Origin: AP-15 sp963818695
GTDB lineage: Bacteria; Pseudomonadota; Alphaproteobacteria; ATCC43930; CGMCC-115725
Length of the DNA: 64,000 bases
Direction: 5' to 3'
Assembly: GCA_963818695.1 (NCBI GenBank)
Contig: CAWFTG010000001.1
Coordinates: 1-64,000 of the forward strand
Positions within the stretch are counted from its first letter, which is position 1. Each line of letters starts with the position of its first letter. This document shows positions 37,941 through 48,566 of this stretch, in pieces. A program made the translations under genes and the position numbers. Under the pieces are notes generated by a model that ran no database searches, was not told the DNA's origin, and saw only the letters and a list, made by a program, of their open reading frames with translations.

Positions 37941-39577
37941 ATGAGTACATATGCCAGCCCGTACGGAGTGGGCCTCGACAAGAACGCGGCGAATTACGTG
38001 CCGCTGAGCCCGAGTCGGCTTCTTGCTGCGCAGCGCAGCGGTTTATCCGAACCGGCTCGCCGTCGTCCATGGCGAGCGGCGATACAGCTGGCGCGAGGCG
38101 CTCGAACGCTGCCGCCGGCTGGCCTCGGCGCTGGCGGCGCGCGGGATCGGGCGCGGCGACACGGTGGCGGTGATGGCGCCGAACATGCCCGAGGCGTTCG
38201 AGGCGCATTTCGGGGTGCCGATGGCCGGAGCGGTCCTCAACGCGCTCAACATTCGCCTCGATCCGGAGACCATCGCCTTCATCCTGCGGCACGGCGAGGC
38301 CAAGGTGCTGATCACCGACACCGAATTCGCGCCGGTGGTCGCAGCAGGCGCTGGCACGGCTCGAACAAAAGCCCATCGTCATCGACATCGCCGATGCGAT
38401 GGGACCCGGCGGCGAGCGGCTCGGCGAGATCGATTACGAAGATTTTCTTGCGACGGGCGACCCGGCTTTCCCGGAAGTGACGCCCGAGGACGAATGGGAC
38501 GCGATCGCGCTCAACTACACTTCGGGCACGACCGGCAATCCGAAGGGCGTCGTCTACCACCATCGCGGCGCCTATCTGAACGCGCTCGGCAATGTCCTCG
38601 TCTGGGGCATGCGGCAGCACCCGGTCTATCTGTGGACCCTGCCGATGTTTCACTGCAACGGCTGGTGCTTCCCGTGGACGATCACGGCGATGGCCGGCAC
38701 TCATGTCTGCCTGCGCCGCGTCGAGGCGGCGGCGATCTACGAGGCGATCGCGCGCGAAGGGGTAACGCATCTATGCGGCGCGCCGGTGGTGATGAACATG
38801 CTGCTGAACGCCAGCCCGGGGCTGAAGCGCTCGCTCAACCGGCGCATCGAGATGATGACCGCCGGAGCGCCGCCGCCCGCCGCGGTCATCGAGGGTATGG
38901 AAGCGCTCGGGTTTCACATCACTCATGTCTACGGTCTGACCGAAGTCTACGGACCTGCGGTGGTCTGCGCCTGGCATGACGAGTGGGACGCATTACCCGC
39001 CGCCGAGCGGGCGCGGCTCAAGGCGCGCCAGGGCGTCACCTACCCGGTGCTCGAGGAGCTGACCGTCGCCGACCCGGCGACCCTCCAGCCGGTCGCGCCC
39101 GACGGCGCAACGATGGGCGAGGTCTTGATGCGCGGCAACGTCGTCATGAAGGGCTACCTGAAGAACCCGCGCGCCACCGAAGAGGCGTTTGCCGGCGGCT
39201 GGTTCCACAGCGGCGACCTCGGGGTCATGCATCCCGACGGCTATATCGAGCTGAAGGACCGCTCGAAGGACATCATCATCTCCGGCGGCGAGAACATCTC
39301 GACGATCGAGGTCGAGGATGTCCTTTACCGCCATCCCGCCGTGCTCGAAGCCGCGGTCGTCGCCCGCCCCGACCCGATGTGGGGCGAAACCCCTTGCGCC
39401 TTTGTCACGCTGAAGCCGGAAACGGCGGCAACGGCGGAGGAAATCATCGCCTTCTGCCGCGAACACCTCGCCCGCTTCAAGGCGCCGCGGACCGTTATCT
39501 TCGGGCCGCTGCCGAAAACCTCAACCGGCAAGATCCAGAAATTCGCGCTGCGCGAGCGCGCGAAGGAAGCCGTCTGA
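37941..39577 (+). CDS. DmdB/FadD-like acyl-CoA synthetase, two frameshifts
   Basis: About 545 aa when read through two one-base insertions (near 38013 and 38340). The spliced protein starts MSTYASPYGVGLDKNAANYVPLSP, continues FLLRSAAVYPNRLAVVHGERRYSW, and then runs from DAIALNYTSGTTGNPKGVVYHHRGAY to GGENISTIEVEDVLYRHPAV and PKTSTGKIQKFALRER. All AMP-ligase motifs are present. It most resembles methylmercaptopropionate/medium-chain acyl-CoA ligases; substrate unknown. The two indels are simple insertions, so a consensus error is plausible. Confidence 0.8.
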
Positions 39578-39737
39578 GGGCTACCCATTCCGAGAAAATT
39601 GTGGCGAGTTCCGCACCCTTCCCCAAAATAAAACGCGCGCTGGGCGAAAAATTTAGGCCGCGGTAAGACCCTCACCACCTCCCCCGGATTTCGCACCCGG
39701 GCACGGGATCTGAAAGGGTGATCCCTGGTGGCCCGCG

Positions 39738-40863
39738 TCAGCCGTTCGTCGGGATCGCGTCGGCGCCTTCGATGCGGGAGGCGAGGGCGGCGGCCAAGAA
39801 GCGGTCGAGGTCGCCGTCGAGGACCGCGCCGGTGTTCGAGGTTTCGACGCCGGTGCGCAAATCCTTGACCATCTGGTAGGGCTGCAGCACGTAAGAGCGG
39901 ATCTGGTGGCCCCAGCCGATGTCGGTCTTCGTCGCGTTCATTGCGTCGGTCGCGGCCTCGCGCCGCTGTAATTCGGCCTCATAGAGCCTGGCGCGCAGCA
40001 TCGAGAAGGCGTGCGCGCGGTTCTGGTGCTGCGAGCGCTCGCTCTGGCACTGCACGACGATGCCGCTCGGCATGTGCGTGATCCTGACCGCGCTGTCCGT
40101 TTTATTGACGTGCTGCCCGCCCGCCCCCGACGAGCGATAGGTGTCGATGCGAAGATCCTTATCGTTGATCTCGACCTCGATCTTGTCGTCGACGACCGGA
40201 TAGACCCATACCGACGCAAAACTGGTGTGCCGGCGCGCGTTCGAATCGAAGGGTGAGATGCGTACCAGACGATGCACACCGCTTTCGGTCTTCAGCCAGC
40301 CATAGGCGTCGGGGCCGTTGCTCCGCACCGTCGCCGATTTTATGCCGGCCTCCTCGCCGCCGCTCTCTTCGAGCCATTCGGTCTTGTAGCCGTGGGCTTC
40401 CGCCCAGCGGACATACATTCGCAGCAGCATCTCGGCCCAGTCCTGCGCTTCGGTTCCCCCTGCCCCGGCATGCACTTCGAGGTAGCAGTCATTGGCGTCC
40501 GCCTCGCCGGAGAGAAGGCTTTCGAGCTCGCGCCGCGCCGCCTCCGCGCGTAGCTTTTCGAGCGCCGCCTCGGCATCGGCGACTACCGTCGCCTCGCCCT
40601 CGGCCTCACCCATCTCGATCAGCTCTAGGGTGTCGGCGACCTCCCGCTCGATGCGGCGATAGCTGCCGATCGCCTGGTCCAGCCTGGTGCGCTCGCGCAG
40701 CAGCTTTTGTGCCGCCGCGGGATCATTCCACAGCCGCGGATCCTCGGCCTGAGCGTTCAGCTCGGCGAGGCGGCGATTTGCCGTCTCCCAGTCAAAGATG
40801 CCTCCTCAGCAGCGCCAACGACTTGTTGATGTCGTCGGCGGCCGCCTGAATTTCGGCGCGCAT
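39738..40863 (-). CDS. prfB: Peptide chain release factor 2, with programmed +1 frameshift
   Basis: RF2 ends translation at UGA and UAA. The first frame reads MRAEIQAAADDINKSLALLRRHL and stops at TGA; a +1 shift continues DWETANRRLAELNAQAEDPRLWND and on to the end at 39738, about 374 aa. The shift site CTTTGAC with AGGAGG just upstream is the standard RF2 autoregulation element. GGQ lies in GAGGQHVNKTDSAVRITH and the stop-codon reader SPF in RISPFDSNARRH. It is downstream of mrcA on the same strand, a usual alphaproteobacterial order. Confidence 0.94.
40791..40806 (-). promoter_or_regulatory. prfB: RF2 programmed frameshift site
   Basis: On the minus strand AGGAGG (complement of 40801-40806) precedes CAT CTT TGA C (CTTTGAC is the complement of 40791-40797). 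The internal Shine-Dalgarno and slippery CTT before the in-frame UGA match the element that lets RF2 levels control their own synthesis. Confidence 0.93.
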
Positions 40864-40922
40864 GGCTTACTCCGAGTTGTCTTTCTCTACTTAATTCCCG
40901 CGGCAGCGGGCTCACGGTATTT

Positions 40923-43446
40923 CTAATATAGGCCGCCCGTGCCGCTGGCCGGAGCACCGCGCATCGGCGCCGGCATGGTCTCGCCGGCCTCCGCCCCGCC
41001 GGTCGAGGCGATCGGGGTCTCATCTTCGTCAGGGACGTGCTGCAACCCTAAATTTCGGTTGTGACCGGGCTCGGTCCCGGGCTTGTAAGCCTCATAGATG
41101 GCTGGCTCGCCCGCTCCGGCAGGCAGGCCGGTCGCCGCGCTGACGCGGTACAGCCGCATTCCGGGCGGTGTACGAAAGGCGGTTGCCGGGGCGTCCTTCA
41201 GCGCTGCAATCATAAAGTCGCGAAAGATGGGGGCTGCGATATGCCCGCCAGTTTCGTCGTCGCCGAGACTGTCCGGATCATCGAAACCAATGTACACGCC
41301 CGCCGCGAGATCGGGCGAGAAACCGACGAACCACGCATCGCGCCAGTCATTGGTGGTCCCGGTCTTGCCCGCGATCGGCTTGCCGACCGCCTGCACGACT
41401 TTGGCGGTGCCCCTCTCCACTACGCCTTGCAACATCGTCACGATCTGATAGGCCGAGCCCGGGTCGGCCACCTGCTCGCGCGTATCCGGAGATGACCGGC
41501 ACCGGCTGATGGTCCCACTCGACATCGTCGCAGCCTTCGCACCGACGCTGATCGGCGCGAAAGATCGTCGCGCCATTGCGGTCCTGCACCCGATCGATAA
41601 ACGTCGGGGTGATTCGCTTGCCGCCATTGACCAGCATTGCGTAGGCGGCAGTGTGCCGCAGCAGGGTCGTCTCGCCGGCGCCCAGCGCCATCGAGTACTC
41701 GCGCGGCATGTGATCCATGATGCCGAAACGTTCGACGGTCTCGGCGATCGACTCCATCCCGATTATCGATGCGACCCGCGCAGTCACCGCATTGAGCGAT
41801 TGTTCGAGCGCGACCCGCAGCGGTGTCGGCCCGCGGAACCTCACCTCCTGGCCGCGCTTCGTATAATTGGTTGGTGACCACATCGGCAGACCCGGGCCTT
41901 GAGGGAGCGATATCGGGCCGTCGACGACCAATGTCGACGGGGTGAAGCCGTGATCGAGCGCGGTCAGATAGACGAACGGCTTGATCGACGACCCCGGTTG
42001 ACGTTTTGCCTGGGTGGCGCGGTCGAATTGGCTCGTCGCGAAGCTAAACCCGCCGCTGATCGCGAGAACGCGCCCGGTGTGCGGGTCCATGGCAACAAGG
42101 GCGCCCGAGACTTCCGGCACTTGGCATAACGTGAACAGGCCGGGGGTGTAGAGGCCGGCAGCCTTGCCGCTGTTCGGCTCGGCCTTCGCGGCGCTGATCG
42201 GGTCGACCATTACAACATCGCCCGCCTTGACGACATCGGCCGCACCGCGCGGATAAGGACCAAAGGTGCCATTGTCGAAGCGCAGCCGCGCCCAGCGCAT
42301 TTCGGAGAACGGGATGCGCCCACTGGCGCCGTTGGCAAAGCCGATAGTCGCGCCGTCCGGCTCGCTGCGGACCACCATCGCGAGGCGCCATCCGACATCA
42401 GCCGCGACGCCGGGCACCGGCACGGCTGCGAGATGCGCCGCCCAGTCCCCCCTGGGGTCGATGCGGGCAATGGCGCCGCGCCACCCGCCGTGACTGTGCT
42501 CGTAGGCGATCAACCCGGTGCGCAGCGCCCTGTCCGAAGCCGCCTGCAATCGTTCATCGAGGCTGGTGCGGACCGACAGTCCAGCCCCGTACAGCACCTT
42601 TTCGCCATAGCGGGTCAGCAGGTCGCGCCTGACCTCCTCGGCGAAATAAGGGGCTCTGGCCTCTTCCGCCTCCTGCCGATGGCGAATCTCGAGCGGTCGC
42701 GTTTCGGCTTGTGCAGCCTCCGCCTGAGTGGCTGCTCCGTCTTCGGCCATTCTGTCGAGCACCCAATCGCGGCGAGCTTTTGCCGTCTGCGGGAAGCGCG
42801 CCGGGCTGTACCGGTTCGGCGCCTTCGGAAGACCGGCGAGGAAAGCGGCCTCGCCGAGGGTCAGTTCGTCGAGAGATTTGTCGAAATAGGTGAGCGCCGC
42901 AGCCGCAACACCGTAAGCCCCAGAGCCGAGATAGATTTCGTTCAGGTAGAGTTCGAGGATCCGCTCCTTCGGCAACGCGGCCTCGATGCGGGTAGCCAGC
43001 AGGATCTCCTTTACTTTGCGTTCGATCGAAATCTCGTTCGAAAGCAGCATGTTTTTGGCGACTTGCTGCGTGATCGTCGAGGCGCCGACCGGACGGCGAT
43101 TGGCGCGAAACCGGCTCAGATCGGTGATCGCGGCGCGCAGAATCGAAACGGGGTCGACCCCGTGATGGTTGTAGAAATTTTTATCTTCGGCAGACAAAAA
43201 AGCATTGATGACGGGTTTCGGGATCGCCTGTATCGGCACAAAAATCCGCCGCTCGGTTGCGTATTCGGCGAGAAGCCGCCCGTCCCCCGCGTGCACTCGG
43301 GTCATGATTGGCGGCTGATAATGCGCAAGCTGCTGGTAATCCGGCAGGTCACGACCGAAATACCAGAGCGTGATCCCGACGAATCCACAGCCTGCAATGG
43401 CCAGCATGACTGCGCAGACAAAAAGAAATCGGAAGATCTTAACCAT
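40923..43446 (-). CDS. mrcA: Penicillin-binding protein 1A, one frameshift
   Basis: Bifunctional peptidoglycan glycosyltransferase-transpeptidase, about 840 aa, inner membrane with a large periplasmic part. One N-terminal membrane segment (FRFLFVCAVMLAIAGCGF) precedes the GT51 domain (AFLSAEDKNFYNHHGVDP, STITQQVAKNMLLSNE) and an OB-like insert, then the transpeptidase with RQPGSSIKPF (active Ser). At about 41490 one extra base shifts the frame; removing it gives PVIPDTREQVADPGSAYQIVTML and then the essential KTGTTN motif. As written the protein would lose KTGT. In this housekeeping gene a consensus error is the likelier cause. Confidence 0.9.
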
Positions 43447-43952
43447 GTTGCTGAAGTCTGCAACCATCCCTATGCAAACGGCCGCCAGACCACAGGCATA
43501 CTATGACCCGCGCGGCCGGGCCTTCATATGCGCCATTGGCGATACCATTCCAAGCATGTTTTAACGAACGCGTTCGATCCGGTGGGCGTGGTCGAGCGCG
43601 CGAAGAGGATCGCCGATCGGACGAAGGCATTGTGGCAGGCTGCTTTACTCTATACAGTCAGGATCGCGAAAAACCGCCGTTCGCCGACCGGGCGCTGCGC
43701 CCGGTGAGGCTATGCGACACAAGCCCGCGGAATGGCAGCTGCTCGGCTGCCGCCGCGCCGGCTCGCAGCGCCGGGCGACACGGATCGTAGGAACCCGAAG
43801 CCGCTAAAAGGCTCCCCTGACAAAACGATGGCCGATTTCTCCTCATCGCTTAGTGGATTAGCTTCAGGCGCCTGTGGCTTCATTGCAGACAGGAGCGCGC
43901 CGCCGGCCGATTTTCGCGCGGCTGCGGCAGCGTGCCTCGGAGTTGTGCCAGA
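43447..43952. other. Divergent mrcA/rne intergenic region
   Basis: About 505 bp with no recognised gene. A hairpin (ACCGGGCG-CTG-CGCCCGGT, 43687-43705) and other GC-rich inverted repeats lie in what should be the rne leader; rne leaders are often structured for self-regulation. An amidase gene often found between rne and mrcA in this class is absent here. Confidence 0.45.
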
Positions 43953-46900
43953 ATGGCAAAACGCATGCTCATCGATGCCACCCACCCGGAAGAGACCCGG
44001 GTGGTGGTGCTCAGCGGCAATCGACTCGAAGAGTTCGATTTCGAATCATCTACGAAGAAGCAGGTAAAGGGGAACATCTACCTCGCCAAGGTTACCCGCG
44101 TCGAACCATCTCTACAGGCGGCCTTTGTCGATTACGGTAATCATCGGCATGGCTTCCTAGCTTTTAGCGAAATTCATCCCGACTACTACAAGATCCCGGT
44201 CGGCGACCGAGAGCCGAACGGCCTCGATTCGGCACACGAGGAAAGCGAGACGCGGGAAGCCGAACCCGAAGCCGCGAGCGAAGAAGGCGTTTCACTGGGA
44301 GCGGCATTGCCCGAGCCGGTTCCTGTCCCGGCGACACCGGACGGCGGCGAGGACGAAGGATCGGAGGCCGCAGAATCGGAAGTGCGCGAAGCCCCGGACC
44401 TGCCGCCGCACGATGCCGAGCCGGCCGGCAACGGACAGGCGCACTCGGCAGAGATGGTTGCCGAAACGCCTCGCACCGAAGAGACACCGGCCGAGGCGGC
44501 GGGGGAAGCCTTGCTTGGGGAGCCAGGGGGCCCCGCGAAGGACGCGACGGCACCGGAACCCGCGACGGTCACGACGATCCCGATCGTAGCGGCGAGGTAC
44601 GGTTGGGGGGAGCATGCGGCAGCGGCTGAGTTGCCCCGCGAACCCGCGACCGGCGCAACGGACGCCACGACGCTGGAGCCCGCGCCGGCCACCACGATCT
44701 CCATCGCAGCGGCTTCGGCCGGGCCGGAGGAAGTGGTCGTATCGGCTCTCGAATTTCCGGCGGAGGCGGCGGAGCCAGACATGGTCGCCGGGGCCGAGCA
44801 GGGCGGGCCCGCCGCTCCCGTCGAGACCGAGGGTGAGGCTGTCGAGGCGGTCGAGACGCTCGGCGGCGATGAACTCGAGGAAGCCGAGCACCAGCGCTCC
44901 CGCACGATACGGCATTACAAGATCCAGGAGGTGATCAAGCGGCGGCAGATCATGCTCGTCCAGGTCACCAAAGAGGAGCGCGGCACCAAGGGCGCCGCCC
45001 TGACGACCTACCTTTCGCTTGCCGGGCGCTATTGCGTACTGATGCCGAACACGGCGCGCGGTGGCGGGGTATCGCGCAAGATCACCAGCATCACCGACCG
45101 CCGCCGCCTTAAGGATATCCTCGAGGAGCTCGATATTCCCGAAGGCATGGGGGTGATTGTACGCACCGCCGGGGCCGAACGCTCGAAGGCCGAGATCAAG
45201 CGGGATTACGAATACCTGTTGCGCCTGTGGAACGAGATCCGCGATTTGACATTACGCTCGACCGCTCCCGCCTTGATTTATGAGGAGGGCAACCTGATCA
45301 AGCGGTCGATCCGCGATCTTTACACGCGTGACATTGACGAGGTCTTGGTCGAAGGCGAAGAAGGCTACCGCACGGCGAAGGCATTTATGAAGATGCTTAT
45401 GCCGAGCCATGCCAAGCGCGTCCAGCCTTACCGCGATCCTCAGATCGGCCTGTTTCACCGGTTTCAGGTCGAAAGCCAGATTGACGCTATTCATTCGCCG
45501 ATCGTACAGCTGCGCTCCGGCGGCTATGTCGTTTTCAATCAGACCGAGGCGCTGGTCGCGATCGACGTTAATTCCGGCCGCTCGACGCGTGAACGCAACA
45601 TCGAGGAAACAGCGGTCCGAACCAACCTCGAAGCGGCTGAGGAGATCGCCCGGCAGCTCAGATTGCGCGACCTTGCCGGCTTGATTGTGATCGATTTCAT
45701 CGACATGGAAGAGCACCGCAATCAGTCCGCGGTAGAGCGGCGGCTGAAGGAGGCGCTGAAAAACGACCGCGCACGAATCCAAGTCGGCCGGATCAGCGCG
45801 TTCGGCCTGTTGGAGATGTCGCGCCAGCGGCTGCGCCCATCGCTCGTCGAGACATCCACGCAGCCTTGCCCCCATTGCGGCGGGACCGGTTTCATTCGGT
45901 CCACGGAGTTGACGGCACTCTACGTGCTGCGCTCGATCGAAGAGGAAGGGATGCGGCGGCGCTCCGCCGAGATTTGCGTTCACGTTCCAACCACGGTCGC
46001 GCTCTATATCCTGAACCAGAAGCGTGACTCGCTGGTGCAGCTGGAGGCGCGTTACGCAATTCGAGTGCTGGTAGCGCGAGACGATGCGCTGATACCGCCA
46101 GCCTTTCGTTTGGAGCGGCTGCGCGCGTATGCGGCAGCCGAGCCGGTGGGTTTGCCGGCCGCACCTCTCACCCAAGCCTCGGTCCCGGATGATGAGGAGG
46201 AGGAAATCGACGAGGGCGCGGAAGCTTCTGAGGCCGAGCAGGAGAGCGGTGATGGCCACGGCCGCAGCCGCCGTCGTCGGCGTCGGCGTCGGCGTCACGA
46301 AGAAGAGCCCGCCTCGCAATCTGCGGCGCCTACGGCCCAGACCGGCGACGAACTAGCGGAGGACGAGGCCGATCTCGTCGGTGAGACCAGTCGAAACGGC
46401 AGCGAGGAGATCGACAGCGACGAGGAGAGTGATACCGAACGTCGGCGCCGGCGGCGCGGCCGGCGAGGCGGCAGACGACGCGTACCCCGGGAGGGTGGTG
46501 TGGAGCCTGGTTTCGAAGAACCGCGCCCGGCTGTGGATACCGTCGAGATTTTGCCGACTCCTGAGGTCCAAGAAAGCGAGCAGATGCTGGTTGAAGCGCG
46601 CGCCGGCTGGCCCGACGAGATCAGCGCCGTGGCAATAGAAACGGCAAGTTTGCCGGCGCTTGCCGGCGATGGTCAGACCAGCACCGAAAACATCTCTGCG
46701 GCAGGCGAAAGTGAACCGGGCGCGGCGGGACCTGCTGAGGGGGCCGGGCATGAGGCGCCGCATCCCCAGCAGTTTAGGGAGGCGCCGGACGAGAAGCGAG
46801 AGGGTCGGCCAGGATCGCTGCCCACCGCCGAGGCCGAGCAGGGGGTCCCTTACACCAGCGAGATGGAACGGGAACTCGAACCGGCGTCAGCCGAATTGGA

Positions 46901-47000
46901 GCAGCAGCACAAGCCGGAGCCGGCGCACCCAGTGGAAACCGTGACCGAGAAGCCGGCAAACCCCCGGCGCGGCTGGTGGCAGCGGCTGATCCAGTCCTAG
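43953..47000 (+). CDS. rne: Ribonuclease E
   Basis: Endoribonuclease of the RNA degradosome, 1015 aa. The start MAKRMLIDATHPEETRVVVL and S1 half (about 37-85) are interrupted by a Glu/Ala/Pro-rich insertion (about 86-312) before the S1 domain resumes (RQIMLVQVTKEERGTKGAALTTYLSLAGRY). Catalytic aspartates lie in AIDVNSG (about 537) and IDFIDM (about 581). The zinc-link CPHCGGTG is near 638. The C-terminal scaffold is acidic with two Arg-rich RNA-binding patches (about 770 and 835) and ends RRGWWQRLI, a likely partner-binding motif. ATG 43953 matches the family start. Confidence 0.95.
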   Translation: MAKRMLIDATHPEETRVVVLSGNRLEEFDFESSTKKQVKGNIYLAKVTRVEPSLQAAFVDYGNHRHGFLAFSEIHPDYYKIPVGDREPNGLDSAHEESETREAEPEAASEEGVSLGAALPEPVPVPATPDGGEDEGSEAAESEVREAPDLPPHDAEPAGNGQAHSAEMVAETPRTEETPAEAAGEALLGEPGGPAKDATAPEPATVTTIPIVAARYGWGEHAAAAELPREPATGATDATTLEPAPATTISIAAASAGPEEVVVSALEFPAEAAEPDMVAGAEQGGPAAPVETEGEAVEAVETLGGDELEEAEHQRSRTIRHYKIQEVIKRRQIMLVQVTKEERGTKGAALTTYLSLAGRYCVLMPNTARGGGVSRKITSITDRRRLKDILEELDIPEGMGVIVRTAGAERSKAEIKRDYEYLLRLWNEIRDLTLRSTAPALIYEEGNLIKRSIRDLYTRDIDEVLVEGEEGYRTAKAFMKMLMPSHAKRVQPYRDPQIGLFHRFQVESQIDAIHSPIVQLRSGGYVVFNQTEALVAIDVNSGRSTRERNIEETAVRTNLEAAEEIARQLRLRDLAGLIVIDFIDMEEHRNQSAVERRLKEALKNDRARIQVGRISAFGLLEMSRQRLRPSLVETSTQPCPHCGGTGFIRSTELTALYVLRSIEEEGMRRRSAEICVHVPTTVALYILNQKRDSLVQLEARYAIRVLVARDDALIPPAFRLERLRAYAAAEPVGLPAAPLTQASVPDDEEEEIDEGAEASEAEQESGDGHGRSRRRRRRRRRHEEEPASQSAAPTAQTGDELAEDEADLVGETSRNGSEEIDSDEESDTERRRRRRGRRGGRRRVPREGGVEPGFEEPRPAVDTVEILPTPEVQESEQMLVEARAGWPDEISAVAIETASLPALAGDGQTSTENISAAGESEPGAAGPAEGAGHEAPHPQQFREAPDEKREGRPGSLPTAEAEQGVPYTSEMERELEPASAELEQQHKPEPAHPVETVTEKPANPRRGWWQRLIQS

Positions 47001-47148
47001 TGCGGGTTCCGCGCGCGATCGATGGCGGGCTTGCCCCGCCCTCGCCGCAATTATATCGTGAAGTGAATTATGCGGGTTGATCTATGCTCGCCGGTCATGT
47101 TGAGACACTCGTCAAGGGCGGGTCCGTAGGTCCTTGAAGGCGGTGCCG

Positions 47149-48516
47149 GTGACTTCTCGTATCCTCCGTTCAAGCGCGGCAATCGGCATCGCGGCGTCGC
47201 TCGTCATTGCTCAAACTGCGGCCGCGGGCGAGAGCATCATCCGCGATACCGAGATCGAGGCCGACATCCGGACCATGGTGACCCCTATCTGGAAGGCGGC
47301 GGGGCTCGAGCCGAGCTCGCTGCACGTCTATCTCGTCGAAGACAAACAGATCAATTCCTTCGTCGCCGGCGGCCAGAACGAATTCATCAACAGCGGATTG
47401 ATAATGCACGCCGAAACGCCGAACCAGCTGATCGGGGTGCTCGCGCATGAGACCGGCCATATTGCCGGGGGGCACCTGACGCGCTTTCAAGAGGCGGCAC
47501 GGAACGCCAGCATCGAAGGAATCATCGCGATGGTGCTCGGCGCCGCTGCCACCGTCGCCGGCAGAGGCAGCGGGGGCGGGGCGGCCTTGCTCGGGGCCCA
47601 AGGCGTCGCGGAACGGGCGTTCATGCAGTATTCGGTAACGCAGGAAGCGTCCGCCGATCACGCGGCTATGACTTTTTTGGACGCGAGCGGTCAGTCGGCG
47701 CGCGGGCTTCTTCAGTTCTTCCAGGTTCTTCAGGGCGAAGAGATGCTCGCCGGGATCCGTGAGGATCCGTATCTGCGAACGCATCCGCTGACCGCGCAAC
47801 GCATCGACTACGTCCGCAACCACGTCGAGCATTCGCGGTTCTCGAACGTTCCGGACTCGCAGGCCAACATTGATCTGTTGAAACGGATAAAGGTCAAGCT
47901 CGACGCCTTCATCTCGCCGCCTGCGTCGACGCTTGCAGCCTATCCTGAGAAGGACCAGTCCGTTCTCGCGCGCTATGCCCGGGCGATCGCCTATTACCGG
48001 ATTCCAAAACTGGACAAGGCTCTGCCGACAATTGACGGGCTGATCCGGGATTATCCGAACGACCCTTATTATCGCGAGCTCAAGGGGCAGATGCTGTTCG
48101 AGAACGGCCGCATTGCCGAAGCAGTCCAGCCTTACGAGGAAGCCGTTCGGCTCGCGCCCACCGCACCGTTGCTGCGCATTTCACTCGCGCAAGTCTACAT
48201 CGAATCGAATGATCCGAAGGTGAACAAGCGCGCCATCGCCTATCTCAACGATGCCATGCGCACCGAGGACAAGGAGACCCAGGGCTGGCACCTGCTCGCG
48301 ACCGCTTACGGGCGCGACAATCAGATCGGCATGGCCGCCTTGGCACTGGCCGAGGAGGGTCTCGCAGCCGGAAAAAAGAAGGACGCCCAACAGCAGGCCC
48401 TTCGCGCCAAGGCGCTATTGCCGAAAAACTCCGCTGGCTACCATCGCGCTGAAAACATCCATCGCGAGGCTGAGCAAATCGAGGAGTTGGCGGGCGGCGT
48501 CGCGAATTCGCGTTGA
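47149..48516 (+). CDS. M48 metalloprotease with TPR repeats (BepA-like)
   Basis: 455 aa periplasmic protease and chaperone that helps outer-membrane protein assembly in relatives. A signal peptide (SSAAIGIAASLVIAQTAAAG) is followed by the M48 domain with zinc motif HETGH (about residue 101) and third-ligand region EASADHAAM. TPR units fill the second half (AIAYYRIPKLDKALPTIDGLIRDYP and following). GTG 47149 is chosen since GAAGG lies 8 nt upstream; a TTG at 47134 is the alternative. The DsbA-like gene follows 50 nt downstream, a fitting periplasmic-quality-control pair. Confidence 0.9.
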   Translation: MTSRILRSSAAIGIAASLVIAQTAAAGESIIRDTEIEADIRTMVTPIWKAAGLEPSSLHVYLVEDKQINSFVAGGQNEFINSGLIMHAETPNQLIGVLAHETGHIAGGHLTRFQEAARNASIEGIIAMVLGAAATVAGRGSGGGAALLGAQGVAERAFMQYSVTQEASADHAAMTFLDASGQSARGLLQFFQVLQGEEMLAGIREDPYLRTHPLTAQRIDYVRNHVEHSRFSNVPDSQANIDLLKRIKVKLDAFISPPASTLAAYPEKDQSVLARYARAIAYYRIPKLDKALPTIDGLIRDYPNDPYYRELKGQMLFENGRIAEAVQPYEEAVRLAPTAPLLRISLAQVYIESNDPKVNKRAIAYLNDAMRTEDKETQGWHLLATAYGRDNQIGMAALALAEEGLAAGKKKDAQQQALRAKALLPKNSAGYHRAENIHREAEQIEELAGGVANSR

Positions 48517-48566
48517 TCGCACGATCCCCTCTCTAACAGTAACAGTTTCATAAGGGAGTATTCGAC

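Noticed and set aside
39738..40613. A 291-aa RF2 starting at an internal ATG
   Set aside because: The standard shift site CTTTGAC with AGGAGG upstream and the conserved N-terminal helix show that the gene starts at 40863.
42433..43506. 357-codon frame opposite mrcA (and a similar one at 45252-46319 opposite rne)
   Set aside because: Both lie wholly inside well-recognised genes on the other strand and show no domain or start signal.
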